A DNA stretch of 64,000 bases from Amphibalanus amphitrite (GCF_019059575.1 NW_024881598.1:434001-498000); one strand, 5' to 3'. Shown: positions 1 through 12,481, counted from the first letter of the stretch. Numbers and translations are program-made. The notes: generated by a model not told the origin, from the sequence alone.

Positions 1-728
1 TTGAATTAGGCATCAGTACACGTTCAGAAACCGAGCCCCTGTGCAGTCTGGTTGAGTGACTCCAACCAATCGCTAACCAAGATGTTGCGCCGGTAATACT
101 CGTCACTCACTGCTAGTGGTTTTCTGTGTTGTCACGAACAGCTGGAATATTACACAGCAGCTGAACATGCTCCAGGTCTGGATTCGGGCCGGATGTTTGA
201 CGCCGACGACGGCCGCCACGACCCGGCCGATTTGACGGCTCAACGAATACCGCAGCTCGAACAGCTTCCCATCCGACCAGGCCAACTCCTTCATGTCTTA
301 CTTCGACCACTGGACACGCCCTGGCCTGAGGCCAAAGGTGGTGGACTGGTTGTTTTCCCGTCAATTTCATTGTCTTTTTCAGTTTGAAGGGCAGTAAAAC
401 CAAGCTAAAGGGCGGGTAACGGTGAATCATGACGTGGGACCTCTTATTATCTGCCTTGGTAAGAATTCGAGTCAGTCTGCGGATCGACTGGCGCCGTTTT
501 CTTGTCGCTATCTCAACAACTCTCCTCACCACTTGGCAAAGGGCGCCCTTTGCGATCGAGGCCGGGCTGAGTCTGCCACCAAGTCCCAGCCTATTACGCC
601 TCAGGCAGATGTGCTACTGGCTGCTGCTGATGTCCAGCTGCTGACAGACTAGCTTCTGGTTCATGCCACCATGCCACCAACACGTAGCCTTACTGCGAGA
701 CGAGAGACTACTCCCTTCTCTCCATTGC
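1..728. other. Unassigned sequence left of the first hAT element
   Basis: The segment at 100-330 is moderately GC-rich and open on the minus strand for up to 139 codons, but it lacks the phosphatase VxxH or GHxH motifs and I recognise no other family. The rest shows nothing identifiable. It should be intronic to the phosphatase gene if that gene's last exons lie further left. Confidence 0.4.
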
Positions 729-2429
729 ACAGTGGGGATTTTTCCGATCTAGCGCCTATTAATTCAAAAAATCTTTTTTGGTTTTTTGTTTATTTTATGT
801 GTCAGTGGGGCTAAGAAATGTCTGAATTTTTCATATATGGCATTGTTTTATCTGTATGTCCACCGCAAGACTAGGAAAAATGCGCCCAAAGTTCACACTC
901 ATGCGTGATTACTCAATGGGCTCAGTAAGGACCGAAAGTATGGCTCAATTTCATTGTCCTGTCCTGTTGGTTTTATTCTTGCGAGTTCTTAAAGTTGCAT
1001 ATCTTCTGAAAGGCACCTATATTAGGAATGGAATGGCAAACAGAAAGTATGCCACAAACTTACTAAGGTCACAAAAATGCCATTTACAAAAAACCCTTAC
1101 AGACACCATATTGAAGGAATGGTATTCTAGATAAATGTAGGAAATCAACAATGTTTTCCACACTTTTCCACTCCGAAACATATCCTATCGAATTCGCCAC
1201 TTTCTCCTGCACAAGACAACGCCTAGTTTGGCTGCCGGAACTTGCCTAAACACGGAATATTCGCATTAGAGTATCTTAATACCCCACTCTAGGAGCGCTA
1301 GGGCAAACAGCACGATATAGGTATGTTCCAGACATGGGCGAATAATTTTACTTCCTGACTTATATGATGCATATTTTCTGAGACACATTCATGAGGAATA
1401 GGATGACAGGCGTAAATTATACATACCGCAACCTTATTAACCCTAGCACTAGTGGGGAGGGGGAGGGGGAAGGGGTCGGATAAAACCCCATGGTTTTCCG
1501 CAAATCACTCGCGCAAAAAGCAGCCGATCGCGACGAAACTTTCGTTGCCCTTGAGATCATCAATTTTACATCTAACCTAAAAATTTCATGACTCTGACCC
1601 AACTGACCTTTGACCTGTGGCATATTTCTCGAGACCATGTTTGGCCGAAATCGCGATTCGGCGTATGCCAGCTCACATTATCCGCGGTTTCCAGTCTTTT
1701 TGTGGTTTTAAACGTTCAAATATGTGAAATGATGCTGGTGCCATGCATTATGGTGGGTGTCAAGGTCACGTGAAGGTCAGGTCAAGGTCATTGACCTTTG
1801 ATGACCTTGGTTCACTTTTTCGAGTTTTACTTGCTTCTAGGGTAGTTTTTGGTGTTGATTTCGAATTTAGCAACCATTTGAATATTTACGAAGTAGTTCT
1901 GGTGCCTTCGTACCATGTTACGAAGCTGTCAGTAGTAGGTGACACCTATTATGGATGGCCGGCAGGACGTCTACTGGCTGACCTGACCTGACCCGACCTG
2001 GCTTAAATGCATGAAGACATCGTCTGTGATCAAAACTAACATGAAATTCGTGATCAGCACCCCAAAATACCCCGTAACATCCTAACTTTACGAAGTTCCA
2101 AGAGGTCTCGATTTTCCATCTTTAGTTGGGTCATTGACTTGACTTGGAAAGTCAACTAATGACCTTGGACTTTGAAATTGGATATATTCGGCCTCATCTC
2201 GTCATAGACAGCACGCTTGATTTTTCCGCGAAGCTCTAGCTTGATCAGGGGCCAAACGGCTGAGCCGGGGGTCCAATTGACCCCCCTATACTATGTTGAT
2301 TATGCACATTTACAGGTAACACTCTCACCAGAACACACCAGCCAACATCTGTGCACAATCTGGCTACAATACTACCTATGGTTTGCCCTCTACGAATAAA
2401 TACGTGCTAGATCGGAAAAATCCCCACTG
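729..2429. mobile_element. hAT-like non-autonomous element (1.7 kb) carrying element B
   Basis: Terminal inverted repeats CAGTGGGGATTTTTCCGATC (730) and its reverse complement (ending 2429) are nearly perfect over about 25 bp. Flanks TCCATTGC / TGCATTGC match at 7 of 8 bases, the expected hAT TSD length. No transposase ORF is visible. A TTAA-type element B copy occupies 1441 to about 2300. Confidence 0.75.
1441..2300 (-). mobile_element. TTAA element, family B (old copy), nested in the hAT
   Basis: Preceded by TTAA (1437-1440) and beginning CCCTAGCACTAGTGG. It shares the family B interior: the gatcgcgacgaaactttc block, an array of ggtcaggtcaaggtca-type motifs, and the cgcgaagctctagcttgatc block at the far end. 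The right terminus is eroded. Orientation is opposite to the copy at 27347. Confidence 0.7.
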
Positions 2430-2639
2430 TGCATTGCCTTAAACGAAAACTATCAAATGAGCCCGTCGGCGACCTGACTCTTACTCAGAGCAAGAGTCAT
2501 TTCGCATGGTCAGGTCACTGCTGAGTTGAGAGCAGATACCACAGGTATGCATTCATCCAATTTTCCAGCTTCTAACATTAAAAAAGAAAATGTGCGAGCA
2601 GATATAGCGAAAAAATAGATGTCCGGATAATTTCGTTAC

Positions 2640-2786
2640 ACCCTGTAAAGGGACACCTGTCGGTCGGACACCGGTCCGTCGGTCAGGGACACCGGACTGA
2701 AGGGATACCGGTCGGTTGGTCAGGGGTACCGGACTGAAGGGATACCGGTCGGTTGGTCAGGGACACCGGACAGAAGGGACGCCGGC
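2640..2786 (-). repeat. Short minisatellite in the phosphatase intron next to the exon-5 donor
   Basis: Units of roughly 37-50 bp share ggacaccggactgaaggga and ccggtcggttggtcagg on the plus strand. They begin 12 bases beyond the exon-5 donor and copy the first intron bases. Confidence 0.75.
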
Positions 2787-2798
2787 CGGTCTGCTCAC

Positions 2799-2976
2799 CG
2801 CGAGGTCGCGCTGCAGCCAGCGGTACTGGTTGCCGGCCATCTTCAGCCCGTAGTTGAGGTAGTAGTAGTACTCCGAGGACACCGACACAAAGTGCACCGG
2901 GCCCATGTCGAAGCTGTAGAACATGTTGTCGCCGTCGCGCGGCATCGTGAAGCGGTTTTTGTAGTTGGAGAAGTTG
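2799..2976 (-). CDS. Purple acid phosphatase exon: catalytic domain centre
   Basis: The 178-bp exon encodes [40 protein letters not shown], and [19 protein letters not shown]. This matches the family segment after GNHE (YKNRFxMP, then [14 protein letters not shown]). The acceptor is GCTTCAG|CAAC at 2977 and the donor is CGCG|GTGAGC at 2799/2798, exit phase 0. Almost every third codon base is G or C. The remaining conserved ligands (VxxH and GHxH) are not encoded in the window; the gene must continue left of position 1. A minisatellite of about 150 bp starts just inside the following intron. The five exons found total 807 nt (269 codons) without a stop. Confidence 0.92.
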
Positions 2977-3393
2977 CTGAAGCATGGGGCGGGTTGAGAC
3001 CGGTCTGAGGCACTCCGGCTGGAGCTGCACGTCGGGCGATTTCGACAGCAGGGCTGCTGGCTACTCATCGTACAGAGACGCGGCGAAACGCGGCATGCCA
3101 GCGGAGCCATGGACAGTGCATCCCTGAACAGACCCTAGCACACAAAAATACTAAGCATATGACAATGCGAGAGCTCGAGAGAATTGTGAAAAATACGTTA
3201 AAAAGTTCTGGCTATAAGATGTCCAGATCCAGTGAAGTCAATTTCAGATCAAGGGAAACCGAAGCCAGCCAAATACCAAACAGAATCAAGAAAAAATACT
3301 TCAAACGGATTCAAGTATCAAGTAAGAATATTGAGAAAATATAAACTAATTAAAAAAATCCTAGAAGTTAAGATACATGTTTGGGATTATATA

Positions 3394-3529
3394 TTACTGA
3401 CCGGGCCGACGAAATTATTTGGAAACGAGGTTTGCAAAATTGACGGAGGCCCGAGTGCGGAGCACGAGGGCCGGAGTCAAATTTTGCAAGCCGAGTTTCC
3501 AAATAATTTCGTACGGCTGAGGTCAGTAA
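3394..3529. mobile_element. Foldback MITE, 136 bp
   Basis: Arms of about 55-60 bp: ttactgaccgggccgacgaa with attatttggaaac on the left, mirrored by aaataatttcgtacggctga and ggtcagtaa on the right. The loop is GC-rich. No coding capacity. Confidence 0.75.
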
Positions 3530-4371
3530 GATTTTTCCTACATGCCGCATACCTGTTAAGCAGTTTCGACAGGTTTTGGTGACACTTTTATACGATTGTT
3601 TTGTCCATAATTTCCTAACAGTGATTGCGCTACTGCTGTGGATAAAGCTTTAAAGAAAATTTATAGAAGAAAACGCATCAAAACTCCTTACTTAAGAATC
3701 GCGTCTGAAAACATCAACTCAGAATCATGGAATGGCACAACAAGTTGATATCGGCAAGGAACATAATACATGAATAATTTGCCACGACATAAGAACAAGA
3801 AGAAAGTATAATATTCCTAGTGATTAAACGTGAATTTTCCAGTTCTCTTGCAAGAATCTTTCCTTTATTCATGTAATCGTACTTTGTTGATGCCCTATGG
3901 CTAAACTTCGTGAAATACATTATATTTTCCATATTTTACATGTTTGTTTCGAGGAAAGGACTACAAACTTATGTACAAAATATTTCAAAACCCTTGATGA
4001 GCAGAGCAGATATTGTTTACCAAAAAGGTTAGTTTTCTAATTTTACGAGGCAAATATCATGCAATAATGATGTCAATTATACACTCCCTGACAATTATAC
4101 CTCTGGGCTAATGCGATAAACAATAGTTTAGAGGTCATTGCCCTGGGCAGTAAACCCGGGCAGTAAACTTTTGTTTACTGCCCGGCCTATCAAATAACAT
4201 GGCATTTTGACACCGACAGTTTCTTGGTCATAGTTTTACTGCCCGGCTCGTGCTGTGCTTAAGACATACCCCGGCATGTAGGAAACCCAATTCAATACTA
4301 ATTGTCTTGGAATTGGTATGTCACAGGGCGTGTCTCGAGTATTTCTGAACGGTGGCTGCTTTGCTCAGTCA

Positions 4372-4505
4372 GTCACGGTCTTTGAGTCAGCCGGGGTGTC
4401 AGCCAGGGTATCAGCCGGGGTCTCTGTGTCAGCCGGGGGTGTCAGCCGGGGTCTCTGAGTCAGCCGTGGAGTCAGCCGGGGTGTCAGCTGGTGAGTCAGC
4501 CGGGC
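4372..4505 (+). repeat. GC-rich minisatellite (GTCAGCCGGGG core) beside exon 4
   Basis: Units of 13-30 bp with a gtcagccggggt core repeat about nine times with variants, about 60 bp beyond the exon-4 donor. Confidence 0.8.
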
Positions 4506-4562
4506 GGCGCTCGGGCCGGGGGAGCTGCCGCGCGGCCGCCAGGGCCCGGTCCGCGCACTCAC

Positions 4563-4736
4563 TAGCGCTGCTCGTGGTTGCCCGGGCAGGTCATGTAGGG
4601 CAGGTAGCCGGCGATCGGCTGCAGCTGACGCATGAACTCGTCGCCCACCTGGGCGTTGTCAGAGTCCATGTCGTAGGCGAAGTCTCCGACGTGCAGTACG
4701 GCGTCATACAGGCCCTGCTGCACGTCCCGCTGCAGC
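4563..4736 (-). CDS. Purple acid phosphatase exon: metal-binding motifs II and III (GDFAYD, GNHE)
   Basis: The 174-bp exon encodes RLQRDVQQGLYDAVLHVGDF, AYDMDSDNAQVGDEFMRQLQ, and PIAGYLPYMTCPGNHEQRY. GDFAYD gives the bridging Asp and the iron-ligand Tyr typical of purple (tyrosinate) phosphatases; GNHE gives the Asn ligand and catalytic-pocket His. The acceptor is CACCTCCAG|GCTGC at 4737 and the donor is GCTA|GTGAGTG at 4563/4562, phase 2 at both ends, consistent with neighbours. Intron 3 (4737-17680) is about 12.9 kb and is filled with transposons. A GC-rich minisatellite (CCCCGGCTGAC core) follows the donor inside intron 4. Confidence 0.92.
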
Positions 4737-5182
4737 CTGGAGGTGCCGGCAGACAGCACAGTCACGCGGTGACAGGCGGCCTACACAACGCGGCCCAGTG
4801 GCGCCAACAGGCGGCCAGTGCGTGCCGCCGCTCTCATCGACGTTCTAACCCAGCCAGACGCAGTCGGAGTACACCGTCGAAGGCATGGCACGTGAGCTTA
4901 ACCACATGACCACAGCTTACAATGACAAAATGTAACTAAAAGAGCGCGCCTGAAAAGTTAGCGTCATGGTAACGCTTAACAACAATATGTATAAGGTTAG
5001 CCACGCGTCCTCGGGAAAATTCGGAAAAAAGTTAGCCAGAGACACATAGGTACAGCGTAATATAAGGCGTCATGGTCTTGAATTTCACACAGATAGACCA
5101 AAAACAACCTGAGTGTCTAGGTTAGAACATTGTCGTAAAATTATTTCGCTGCACTGGCTGGAGTTCCGCAAAGATTACCAGA
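4737..5182. other. Intron 3 start; no feature recognised
   Basis: Intronic sequence between exon 4 and the first TTAA element. I see nothing identifiable. Confidence 0.5.
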
Positions 5183-5186
5183 TTAA

Positions 5187-5840
5187 CCTTCCAGGCGGTG
5201 GCGGGGGCATTTCCCCCCCCCCTTAGTTTTTTTTCGATATAGGTATCTCCAGAACCACTGCGCCGATCGTCACCAAACTTTCAGTACCCTCCCGGGAAAA
5301 GCTTTTACACATCGTCACCAATTTTTTTTCCAAAGGCTTTGATAGGCTGGCCGCTAATGACGTCAACTGACGTCATTTTTGCCATCATCGACCCAAAAAA
5401 GGTTTTGCGGGAAGAGCTGTCAGTCTGGCCTACAGCTTTAGAGATACAGAAAAAATGTTTTTTTGACATGAAAGGTGTAGAATTAACAGGGTTATAAAAC
5501 TGCTATCTCGGATTTTTTAACTTTTTGGATTTTGACCCCCAAACATAAAAAAATCAATTTTTTGGAATATAATAGCAAAAAATCCTAAAGTTTTTTTTTG
5601 AATTTCGAAAAAACCGGAATATATGTGATAGTCCCTGCCACCTTCTATCCACATCCCAAATTTGAGATCGAAGCTCTTTTTTGGCCAAGTCATAGTGAAA
5701 AAAACTGTTCAAAATTGATGACGTCAAATTTTCAAACTCAATTCTTAGCCCTTCTAGACCACGTACCGCAAAACAAAGACCACCATTAGACTCGCCGTGA
5801 CTAGCTGCATCGAATCCATACCGATTTTATGCAAAACTAT
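5187..5840 (+). mobile_element. TTAA element, family A, truncated 5' half
   Basis: Starts at TTAA (5183-5186) with ccttccaggcggtggcgggg and a G-run/C-run hairpin, followed by the family A blocks (cgatcgtcaccaaactttca, actgctatctcgga, ccggaatatatgtgatag). It stops at the atgcaaaactatcaa block; the AGGTCA-rich right half is missing. Confidence 0.85.
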
Positions 5841-5957
5841 CAATTAACACTTAACAACAATATTACAACATCTAACAACAATTAACAATATTAACACCGC
5901 AACTAACTGCCTAAATTGGAATCGAGGAACGACTTGAACATGACAACACACCATGCG

Positions 5958-6115
5958 GGTGGAACTTTGTGCGGAGCTGGGAGGGCCCGGACGCAGCAAA
6001 TCCGCCGTCGCCCTAGCGGTGACCTTGACCTCCGCGGTCTGTTGCGGCTCCAAAGTCAAGCCGGCGTCGAATTTGGAGAGCTCGGGCCCTCCCAGCTCGG
6101 CACAAAGTTCCACCT
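5958..6115. mobile_element. Foldback MITE, 158 bp
   Basis: Arms of about 45 bp: ggtggaactttgtgcggagc then tgggagggcccg on the left, mirrored by cgggccctcccagctcggca then caaagttccacc on the right. Confidence 0.75.
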
Positions 6116-7026
6116 ATGCAACACATCAAGTCATCCTAGTTTTGATCCCGGTTGCGACCTTCCGCAAGCAAAAGATGCGCAATTGAATTGCTTATGCATG
6201 TCGTTCGCTCTCAGAGTTCAGATAGGATTCCGCCCTGATTTTGAGGGGGCAACTGTGATGAAGGGTCGGCATGACATAAGGAAGCGGCACTGTGCCGAGG
6301 GGCGGCATCACCAGAAATAGGCGTCATTGTGCTGAGGGGCGGCAGCGGCACTGTCTCAGACGGCGGCTCTTGACTAATTGGTGATATCCCATCGATGGGA
6401 GGCATTGAGGTGGGGTTTAGCATTGTGCGGAGACGAGGAATTTTTGTGAGAAGCAGCACAATGCTGAGAGGAAACACATCGAGGGGCGGCACTGTGCCGA
6501 AAGGAGGCTCTAAGGCATTGGTCGGCAGGTCATTCGGGGTCGTGCCCCCTTTTTGGACGCCAGGCAGGGCCATTACCCCCACCTACCAGACTCCATTGCT
6601 GACTTAACCAAGTTTACTGAAATTCCATACCGTCCTGGAACTCTTTGGGTATTTCTGCATTTCCGATGCATCAAATTTAAAACATGACACTTCCTCCACA
6701 AAACATGTAATACCTATATCCCAGTAGCGGCGGAACACCTTCAATTAAGGGGAGGGGGTCACTGCCGACTTTTGGTCCCATTCTTTCCATGCAACGCCCA
6801 TAGGGCTAATGTTAAAATGCCAAAATCAAAGGGGGCACGGTGCCCCGATGCCCTCCCCGTTTCGCCGCCTATGCTATATCCCATTTAACCCTTGTACTTA
6901 ACGTATAGGGGCGGCGGGTGGTTTTTCGTTAAAAGCTCACGTAAAAGTCATTGGATCACGACCAAATTGTACCATCGAGCCCATCATTTTTTTTTTTATT
7001 TACCAGCCCGGAAAATATCATGACCT

Positions 7027-7219
7027 GAGACCAGTTTTACCAACAGAAAAATAGCCGCCTGCCGGAATTTTTGCCTCAAGACCGCTTCACATACGGAGCG
7101 TAAACGCGATGGGCACGTAAGCGGATAGGGCTTTACCGTTTACGCTCCATATGTGAAACGATCTTTAGGCAAAAAATTCCGGCAGGCGGCTATTTTTCTG
7201 TTGGTAAAACTGGCCTCTG
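7027..7219. mobile_element. Foldback MITE, 193 bp, with arms of about 75 bp
   Basis: The left arm (gaccagttttaccaacagaa, then atagccgcctgccggaattt) is mirrored on the right (aaattccggcaggcggctat, then ttctgttggtaaaactgg). The loop contains cgtttacgctcc and its complement. Confidence 0.8.
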
Positions 7220-8459
7220 GACCCATAATGACCGTTGGCTTATGAGCTTTTTCTGGAGATCATCTTGAGCCATAAAATCTCACTTCAAGAAGTTATAGCG
7301 GGTCCCGATTTTCTCGACACTTATCATTGCCCTCTTGAATGAGACGGAATGACCAACCTTAAAAATGGGCAGCAGCGGCTTCCTATTGTCACGGGTAGCA
7401 CGCTCGTCTTTTTTATGCACAGCTCCATCTCAGAGTCCGAGAGGCCGCGGGGGTCCGATCGACTCCTCCCCCTTACGTTAGCGGCTGTTGAAACGCCAAC
7501 AGACGGGCGACGGTTAAAAGTTGCAGCTGCTTTTGTACGACTGCACGGAGGGGTGAGACGGTGAGGCGAGCAGGTACGTGAAAATTGGTATCTAATAAAT
7601 GGTGCTGTGCCTTTGGCCTGGGCTAATCTTTGAATCCTGGGATACAACAGTCATCCACGATGGCTCCATCACTGGAGCTACAAACTCTAAAAAGATAGGC
7701 TTTCTCAGAATCCCTCATTACCCCCACCGAAAGGGCTCCATTACCCCCAAAGGGGGCATGCCCCACCATTTGCCGACCCCTGCTCTAAGGCAATGGGCGG
7801 CACTGTGCAGTGTGCTCATGGGGCGGCATTGCTGTGAATAGACGGCACCGCAATTGGGAAGCGACAAGTTGTCCAGGGGCAGCATCACATTTAGGGGCGG
7901 TGCTTTGCTGGAGGGCGGCTCTCGACTAAACAGTAGCATCCCATCAGGGGGCGGTAGCGGTAGCGGTAGCGGCGGCAATACGCCTGCGCCTTGCTGGGGA
8001 GGTGTTTGAACACCCCCTTACGGTCTTCGCGAATATCTTTATAAAACGCGGCACCTGGCACCGGTTTTTGGTACACCTTATTATTCGTCTTTTCCACATG
8101 TTGTTAAAATCTCAGACCCAGATATTTTAAGGTCAGGTCACCACGGATCACGTCACGTGACTTCCCTTCAGAAAACGTCATAATGCTCGCCAGAGCTACA
8201 ACGGCTTAATGATCGCTTTGAAACTTTCAGCGATTGATGACAGTAACATTATGCATGAAATGCTTATCTTGGAAATTGGATATATGTATGTCACCTAAGA
8301 CTAGATGCCGGCAGCGCTCTTGCGTTGCCTTGGGCCAGAATTGGAGGAACGGTTCTGACAGCACACACCGGGCCAAACCACTGAGCTTGGACTGCACCTG
8401 AAACCAACCGAAACATCCCAAAAATGCTTGGAAACACGTGAGATTGGTATGGATATCTA

Positions 8460-8990
8460 CCTACAGGAAGATATGAATTGACTGCACGTGCATAGTTATT
8501 AGTTCATGTCCCAGGCACCCCAGTGCAGTCATTTTCATAGCATACTGTAGCGTGTGTCTAGTTCTATCAGTGTACCGACTTTTGTGTCGCTAGCTCGACG
8601 TTTCCCGTGATCAGAGACCAGAGGATCCATCGTCAAAACCGTTAACCGCCCCCCGCACGCGCAGCTTGCACCCCTCGGATATTATCTCGCCGGAATGTCA
8701 TGACTCAATGCATTCTTCTTATGACCTGCAAGTTTTGAACCAGTTAGAGCTGTCGTTTACCCTGCATGCGTGGCAACGTACGAAGGGGTGCAATCGGCTT
8801 GCACGTGCATAGCTCATGCACCACAGAGTTTAGCTGAACCAAATGAACACTATTTTGGAGGTCTTGCCTGGGACTACTATTGAACCGATTTTGAAGTTGA
8901 TAGCTCAAAATTTCTTTGAGCCAGAGGACCTCAGGTCAAAACGGTTTTCCGCCCCCAGCACGTGCAGCCTGCACCCCTCGCAGACGGTGA
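8460..8990 (+). repeat. Two diverged copies of a unit of about 320 bp
   Basis: gcacgtgcatag recurs at about 8480 and 8800, and a block of gccccc, gcacgcgcag or gcacgtgcag, and ctgcacccctcg recurs at about 8648 and 8952. Function unknown. Confidence 0.4.
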
Positions 8991-8999
8991 CCCCCTGAA

Positions 9000-10235
9000 A
9001 AAATGGTTCAAGGTGTTACCGATGTGTCCCGCCAGTGTGGCTTTGTCCGTGACCTCGGGTTGACCTGCAGCCTTGACAAAAAATTTCGTGTCACCGAAAC
9101 TTTGAAGCAAAATATAGCGTGTGCCACGAAGCACGGAGCGAACCGAGGCCAGCACCAAAAGTTTACCTCGCCGGAGACGAGTCGAACGGACCCACTTTCG
9201 TCCCGATCGGTTCACCCATTTTGATTGTGTCAAAATATGAACTTCGTAGCTACCATAGGTCGGCCGGAAATGACATCAGAGTGACGTCATGTTCGGCCGA
9301 TTTCGACGCAAAACATTGAACCACGGCAATCGCTCCCAAGAGCTCAGTTTTTAAGCTAGATCCAATTTCTTCGCATGAGAGGACTAAGAATAGACTGCGC
9401 TATCAAACTGCTATCTCGGATTGTCAAAATATTGAAAATTCTGAAAATTATATATAAAAAAATCAAAATTTATATTTTTATATCTTATTCAAAAACTTTT
9501 TGACTTTTCGAAAAAAAAAAACGGAATATATGTGATAGAGCACATGCTTATGACGTACTCTAGCAAGTTTTAGCTAAATATCTTCAAAAATGGCCAAGTT
9601 ATACGCATTATTGCAAAAAAAAAATCACAAGCATAAATTTTTCAAATCAATTTTCAGTATTTTCAATTTTCAGTCGTGCTCCTGAGCTCAAACTGCATCC
9701 AATAAACACCTTTTTTTGAAAAATTTTAACATCAAAGTTTGACCTTTTTTGACCTGAAAGTGACATGACCTAAGCTAAATTCAACTCAAAATGACCTTGA
9801 ATGACACAAACGACATCAAATTCGAAATCTATGGCCTAAATGGACCATGAAACATGTGTCACGTGACCGACGCATGATATAATATTTTCGTGACCTGTGA
9901 TGACCTGACCCTGACCTGAAAATTAAAGTACAAGTTTGGTACCCTCAGGGTATCTAAAGCATCTGTTCACGAGTGTGTAAACCAAAAATGAGCCTGATCT
10001 GACTTGTAAGACGGCGGCCAGAGCCCAAAAGGTGAACAAGCCAAAATGCTAATAATTTTTACTTTGACCTGACCTATGACGTCATCGGTGACCTCGAGGT
10101 CAATGACATTAGAGTTCGATCGACAGTTTTTCCGGGGCTATCAGACGCCGTTTGAATTTTGACGATCGGCCCAGTGGTTTCGGAGTTAGGAGGGGGCGGC
10201 GGCATGAAGAGCCCCCCCCCCCCCCAGTGTGGCGC
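9000..10235 (+). mobile_element. Diverged relative of the TTAA elements
   Basis: Shares the actgctatctcggatt and ggaatatatgtgatag blocks, repeated TGACCT motifs, and a terminal G-run/C-run hairpin at 10190-10227 followed by agtgtggcgcg. Clean TTAA ends were not found. It is an old member of the same group as family A. Confidence 0.55.
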
Positions 10236-10365
10236 GTTATACGCAGAAAGGTGAAATGCTCTGCTTATGAATGGGAACACACTCAAACATCAGACATGCT
10301 ATGTACGGTGAAGGGGAGGCGTCACATTCAGGGGCGGTTTCGCAAAGTGGGCAGCTGCAGCTTTA

Positions 10366-12481
10366 CCTTCCAGGCGGTGGGGGGGGGTTGCCCCCCCCCC
10401 CTTTAGTTTTTTTCAATATATCTCCAGAACCGCTGCGCCGATCGTCACCAAACTTTCAGTACCCTCCCGTGAATAGCTTTTGCACATTGTGACCAAATTT
10501 TTTTCCAAAGGGTATGATAGGTTGGCCGCTACTGACGTTAGAGTGACGTCATTTCTGCCATTTTCGACCCAAAAAAAGCTTCGCGGGAAGAGCTGTCAGG
10601 CCTACAGCTTTAGAGATAGGGTAGCCTGGGGCAAGACGCCCCAGATAATTTATCTTGCTGCATAGCTTTTGTCCCACATCACCTGGAAGGCCAAATTTGT
10701 GCTCAATGCGTTCTTTGGACATTTTACTTTAAATTCCATCCCTCAAATTCATTCACTTATGATCGGACTCCTAGCTAGGAAGTGATTTGTGAAGCAACTG
10801 CAAATGGGGCATTTTGCCCCAACCCCAGGGCAAAACGCCCCACGGCCTGGGGCAAGAAGCCCCATACTCTAGATTAAAGATTAAACATGCTAGTTGACTT
10901 AAATCTTATATGAGAGATCTGTTAGACCTTCGGAAGCACGGCACTGAAGTTAGCTCCTTCCATCCTATCAGGTGTTCAGCTATGACACTATTGTATGAGC
11001 AGGTTTTTCACCTGCCTCATAAGGCCAAATAATGAATTATTGCAATGGAAATGTTAACAAAATACTTCCTTTGCCATCCAATTGCTGAGAAAAGTACATA
11101 TAAATGCATAGAAACTTACTGTTAGCCAGCTATCGAGCATTAGGAAGTGGGTAGTCCGAACAACACATGAGGTAAAACGCCCCATGGGGCGTTTTGCCCC
11201 GCGACCTACTGGGGCGTTTTACCCCATCACGTAGTTCGGTCAGAGAACAACGCCTTGCACTCCAGTAAGGCATAATTTAACACGAACCAACCCGGCATTA
11301 TAAGCGTTAGATAAAGTTGTTTAAAATACATAAAAGTCGTTAACCTGCTGTACACCATAAAAGAACGCCATGATGCATAAGCTGACAACAAAACATAAAA
11401 ATCACTCCAAAAACACATTTTTGGCTATATCTCCCTAAAGAGTCATCACAATTTCTTTCCAGTCTGCTCATATAATGATCATATAGTGCACGTTTTATAA
11501 AAGAGATGATGTTTCTCCAGAACCTTGCCAGTTCCGAGAAACTTCGGTGAGGCGTTTTACCTCGGCGGGGCGACTTGCCCCGGTCTACCCTACATAAAAA
11601 TGGCTCGACATAGAAGGTGCAGAATAGACAGGGCTACAAAACTGCTATCTCGGATTGCATCGAATCAATTTTTTTTTTTGAATATTTTAGCCGAAAAATC
11701 CAAAAAGTTTTTTTTTTAATTTCGACAAAACCGGAATATATGTGGTAGCCCCTTCCCCCTCCTGTCCACATACTAAATTTGAGATCAATACCTCTTTTTT
11801 GGCCAAGTTATAGCGAAAAACTGTTCAAAATTGATGACGTCAAAATTTCAAATTCAATTTTTAGCAATTCTAGACGTCGTAGCGCAAAACAAAGACCACC
11901 ATTATACTCCGCGTGACGAGCTGCATCGAATCAATACCCAATTTATGCAAAACTATAAACTTTGAAATTGGACCTTTTTTGACCTGACCTTGACCGGACC
12001 TCCCCCAGAAAGTGACCTAAACCGTACCTGATGGTCTGATATCCAACACCATTGAGTTGTAAATGAAAATTGGCCATAAACATGCATCGCACAACCTTAG
12101 TAAAGTTGGGTTCATGTGCTGACCCTTGGTGACCTGACCTGTGACCTGACCTGGTATCATCAGTGACCTCTAATAGCAAATATGTACTAGGCAACTGACG
12201 CTCTATCGCTGATTTTCGACAAAATGCGTTTTACTCGGTGTTATAGCGCATTCCCTAGAAGACCCGTGAACGGTGAAACATTTTATCTTTGACCTGACCT
12301 GTGACGTCATCGGTGACCCCGAAGTCAATGAAATTTGGTTTCTCTCGACAAATTTGACAGGGCTATCGAACACCGTTTGAATTTTGTGGATCCGTCCAGT
12401 AGTTTCGGAGATATAAGGGGCAAAAAATTGCCCCCTCCCCCACCGCGCGGAAGGTGGCCGGGAGGCCCACCGCCTGCCGGG
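10366..12481 (+). mobile_element. TTAA element, family A, interrupted by a TA-TSD element
   Basis: Starts with ccttccaggcggtgg (the left TTAA has decayed to TTTA) and ends accgcctgccggg|TTAA at 12482-12485. All family A blocks are present in order. A 972-bp element (10619-11590) is inserted at a TA. Confidence 0.85.
10619..11590. mobile_element. Tc1/mariner-type non-autonomous element, 972 bp, TA TSD
   Basis: TIRs GGGTAGCCTGGGGCAAG and GGGTAGACCGGGGCAAG (the latter reverse complemented from the right end) are flanked by TA on both sides. The uninterrupted site is known from other family A copies (gagatacagaaaa). The interior repeats ggggcgttttgcccc-type palindromes near 10800-10850 and 11175-11225. 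No transposase. Confidence 0.85.

Larger units (their letters stand above)
2977..4562 (-). other. Phosphatase intron 4 (1.6 kb)
   Basis: AT-rich intron between exons 5 and 4. It holds a 136-bp foldback (3394-3529), self-complementary gggcagtaaac motifs near 4145-4180, and the minisatellite at 4372-4505. Nothing else was recognised. Confidence 0.7.
5841..8640. other. Diverged foldback and GC-minisatellite debris
   Basis: Positions 5900-5940 match the arm of the large palindrome at 36.6 kb (cctaaattggaatcgagg then gacttgaacat). Positions 6240-6500 and 7730-7990 are degenerate repeats around ggggcggcactgtg. Foldbacks lie at 5958-6115 and 7027-7219. No coding exon was recognised; ORFs here are repeat artefacts. 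Confidence 0.6.

Noticed and set aside
103-532. Overlapping minus-strand ORFs as a possible last exon of the phosphatase
   Set aside because: No VxxH, GHxH or other family motif follows in any frame, and no convincing splice pair joins it to the exon ending at 2799.
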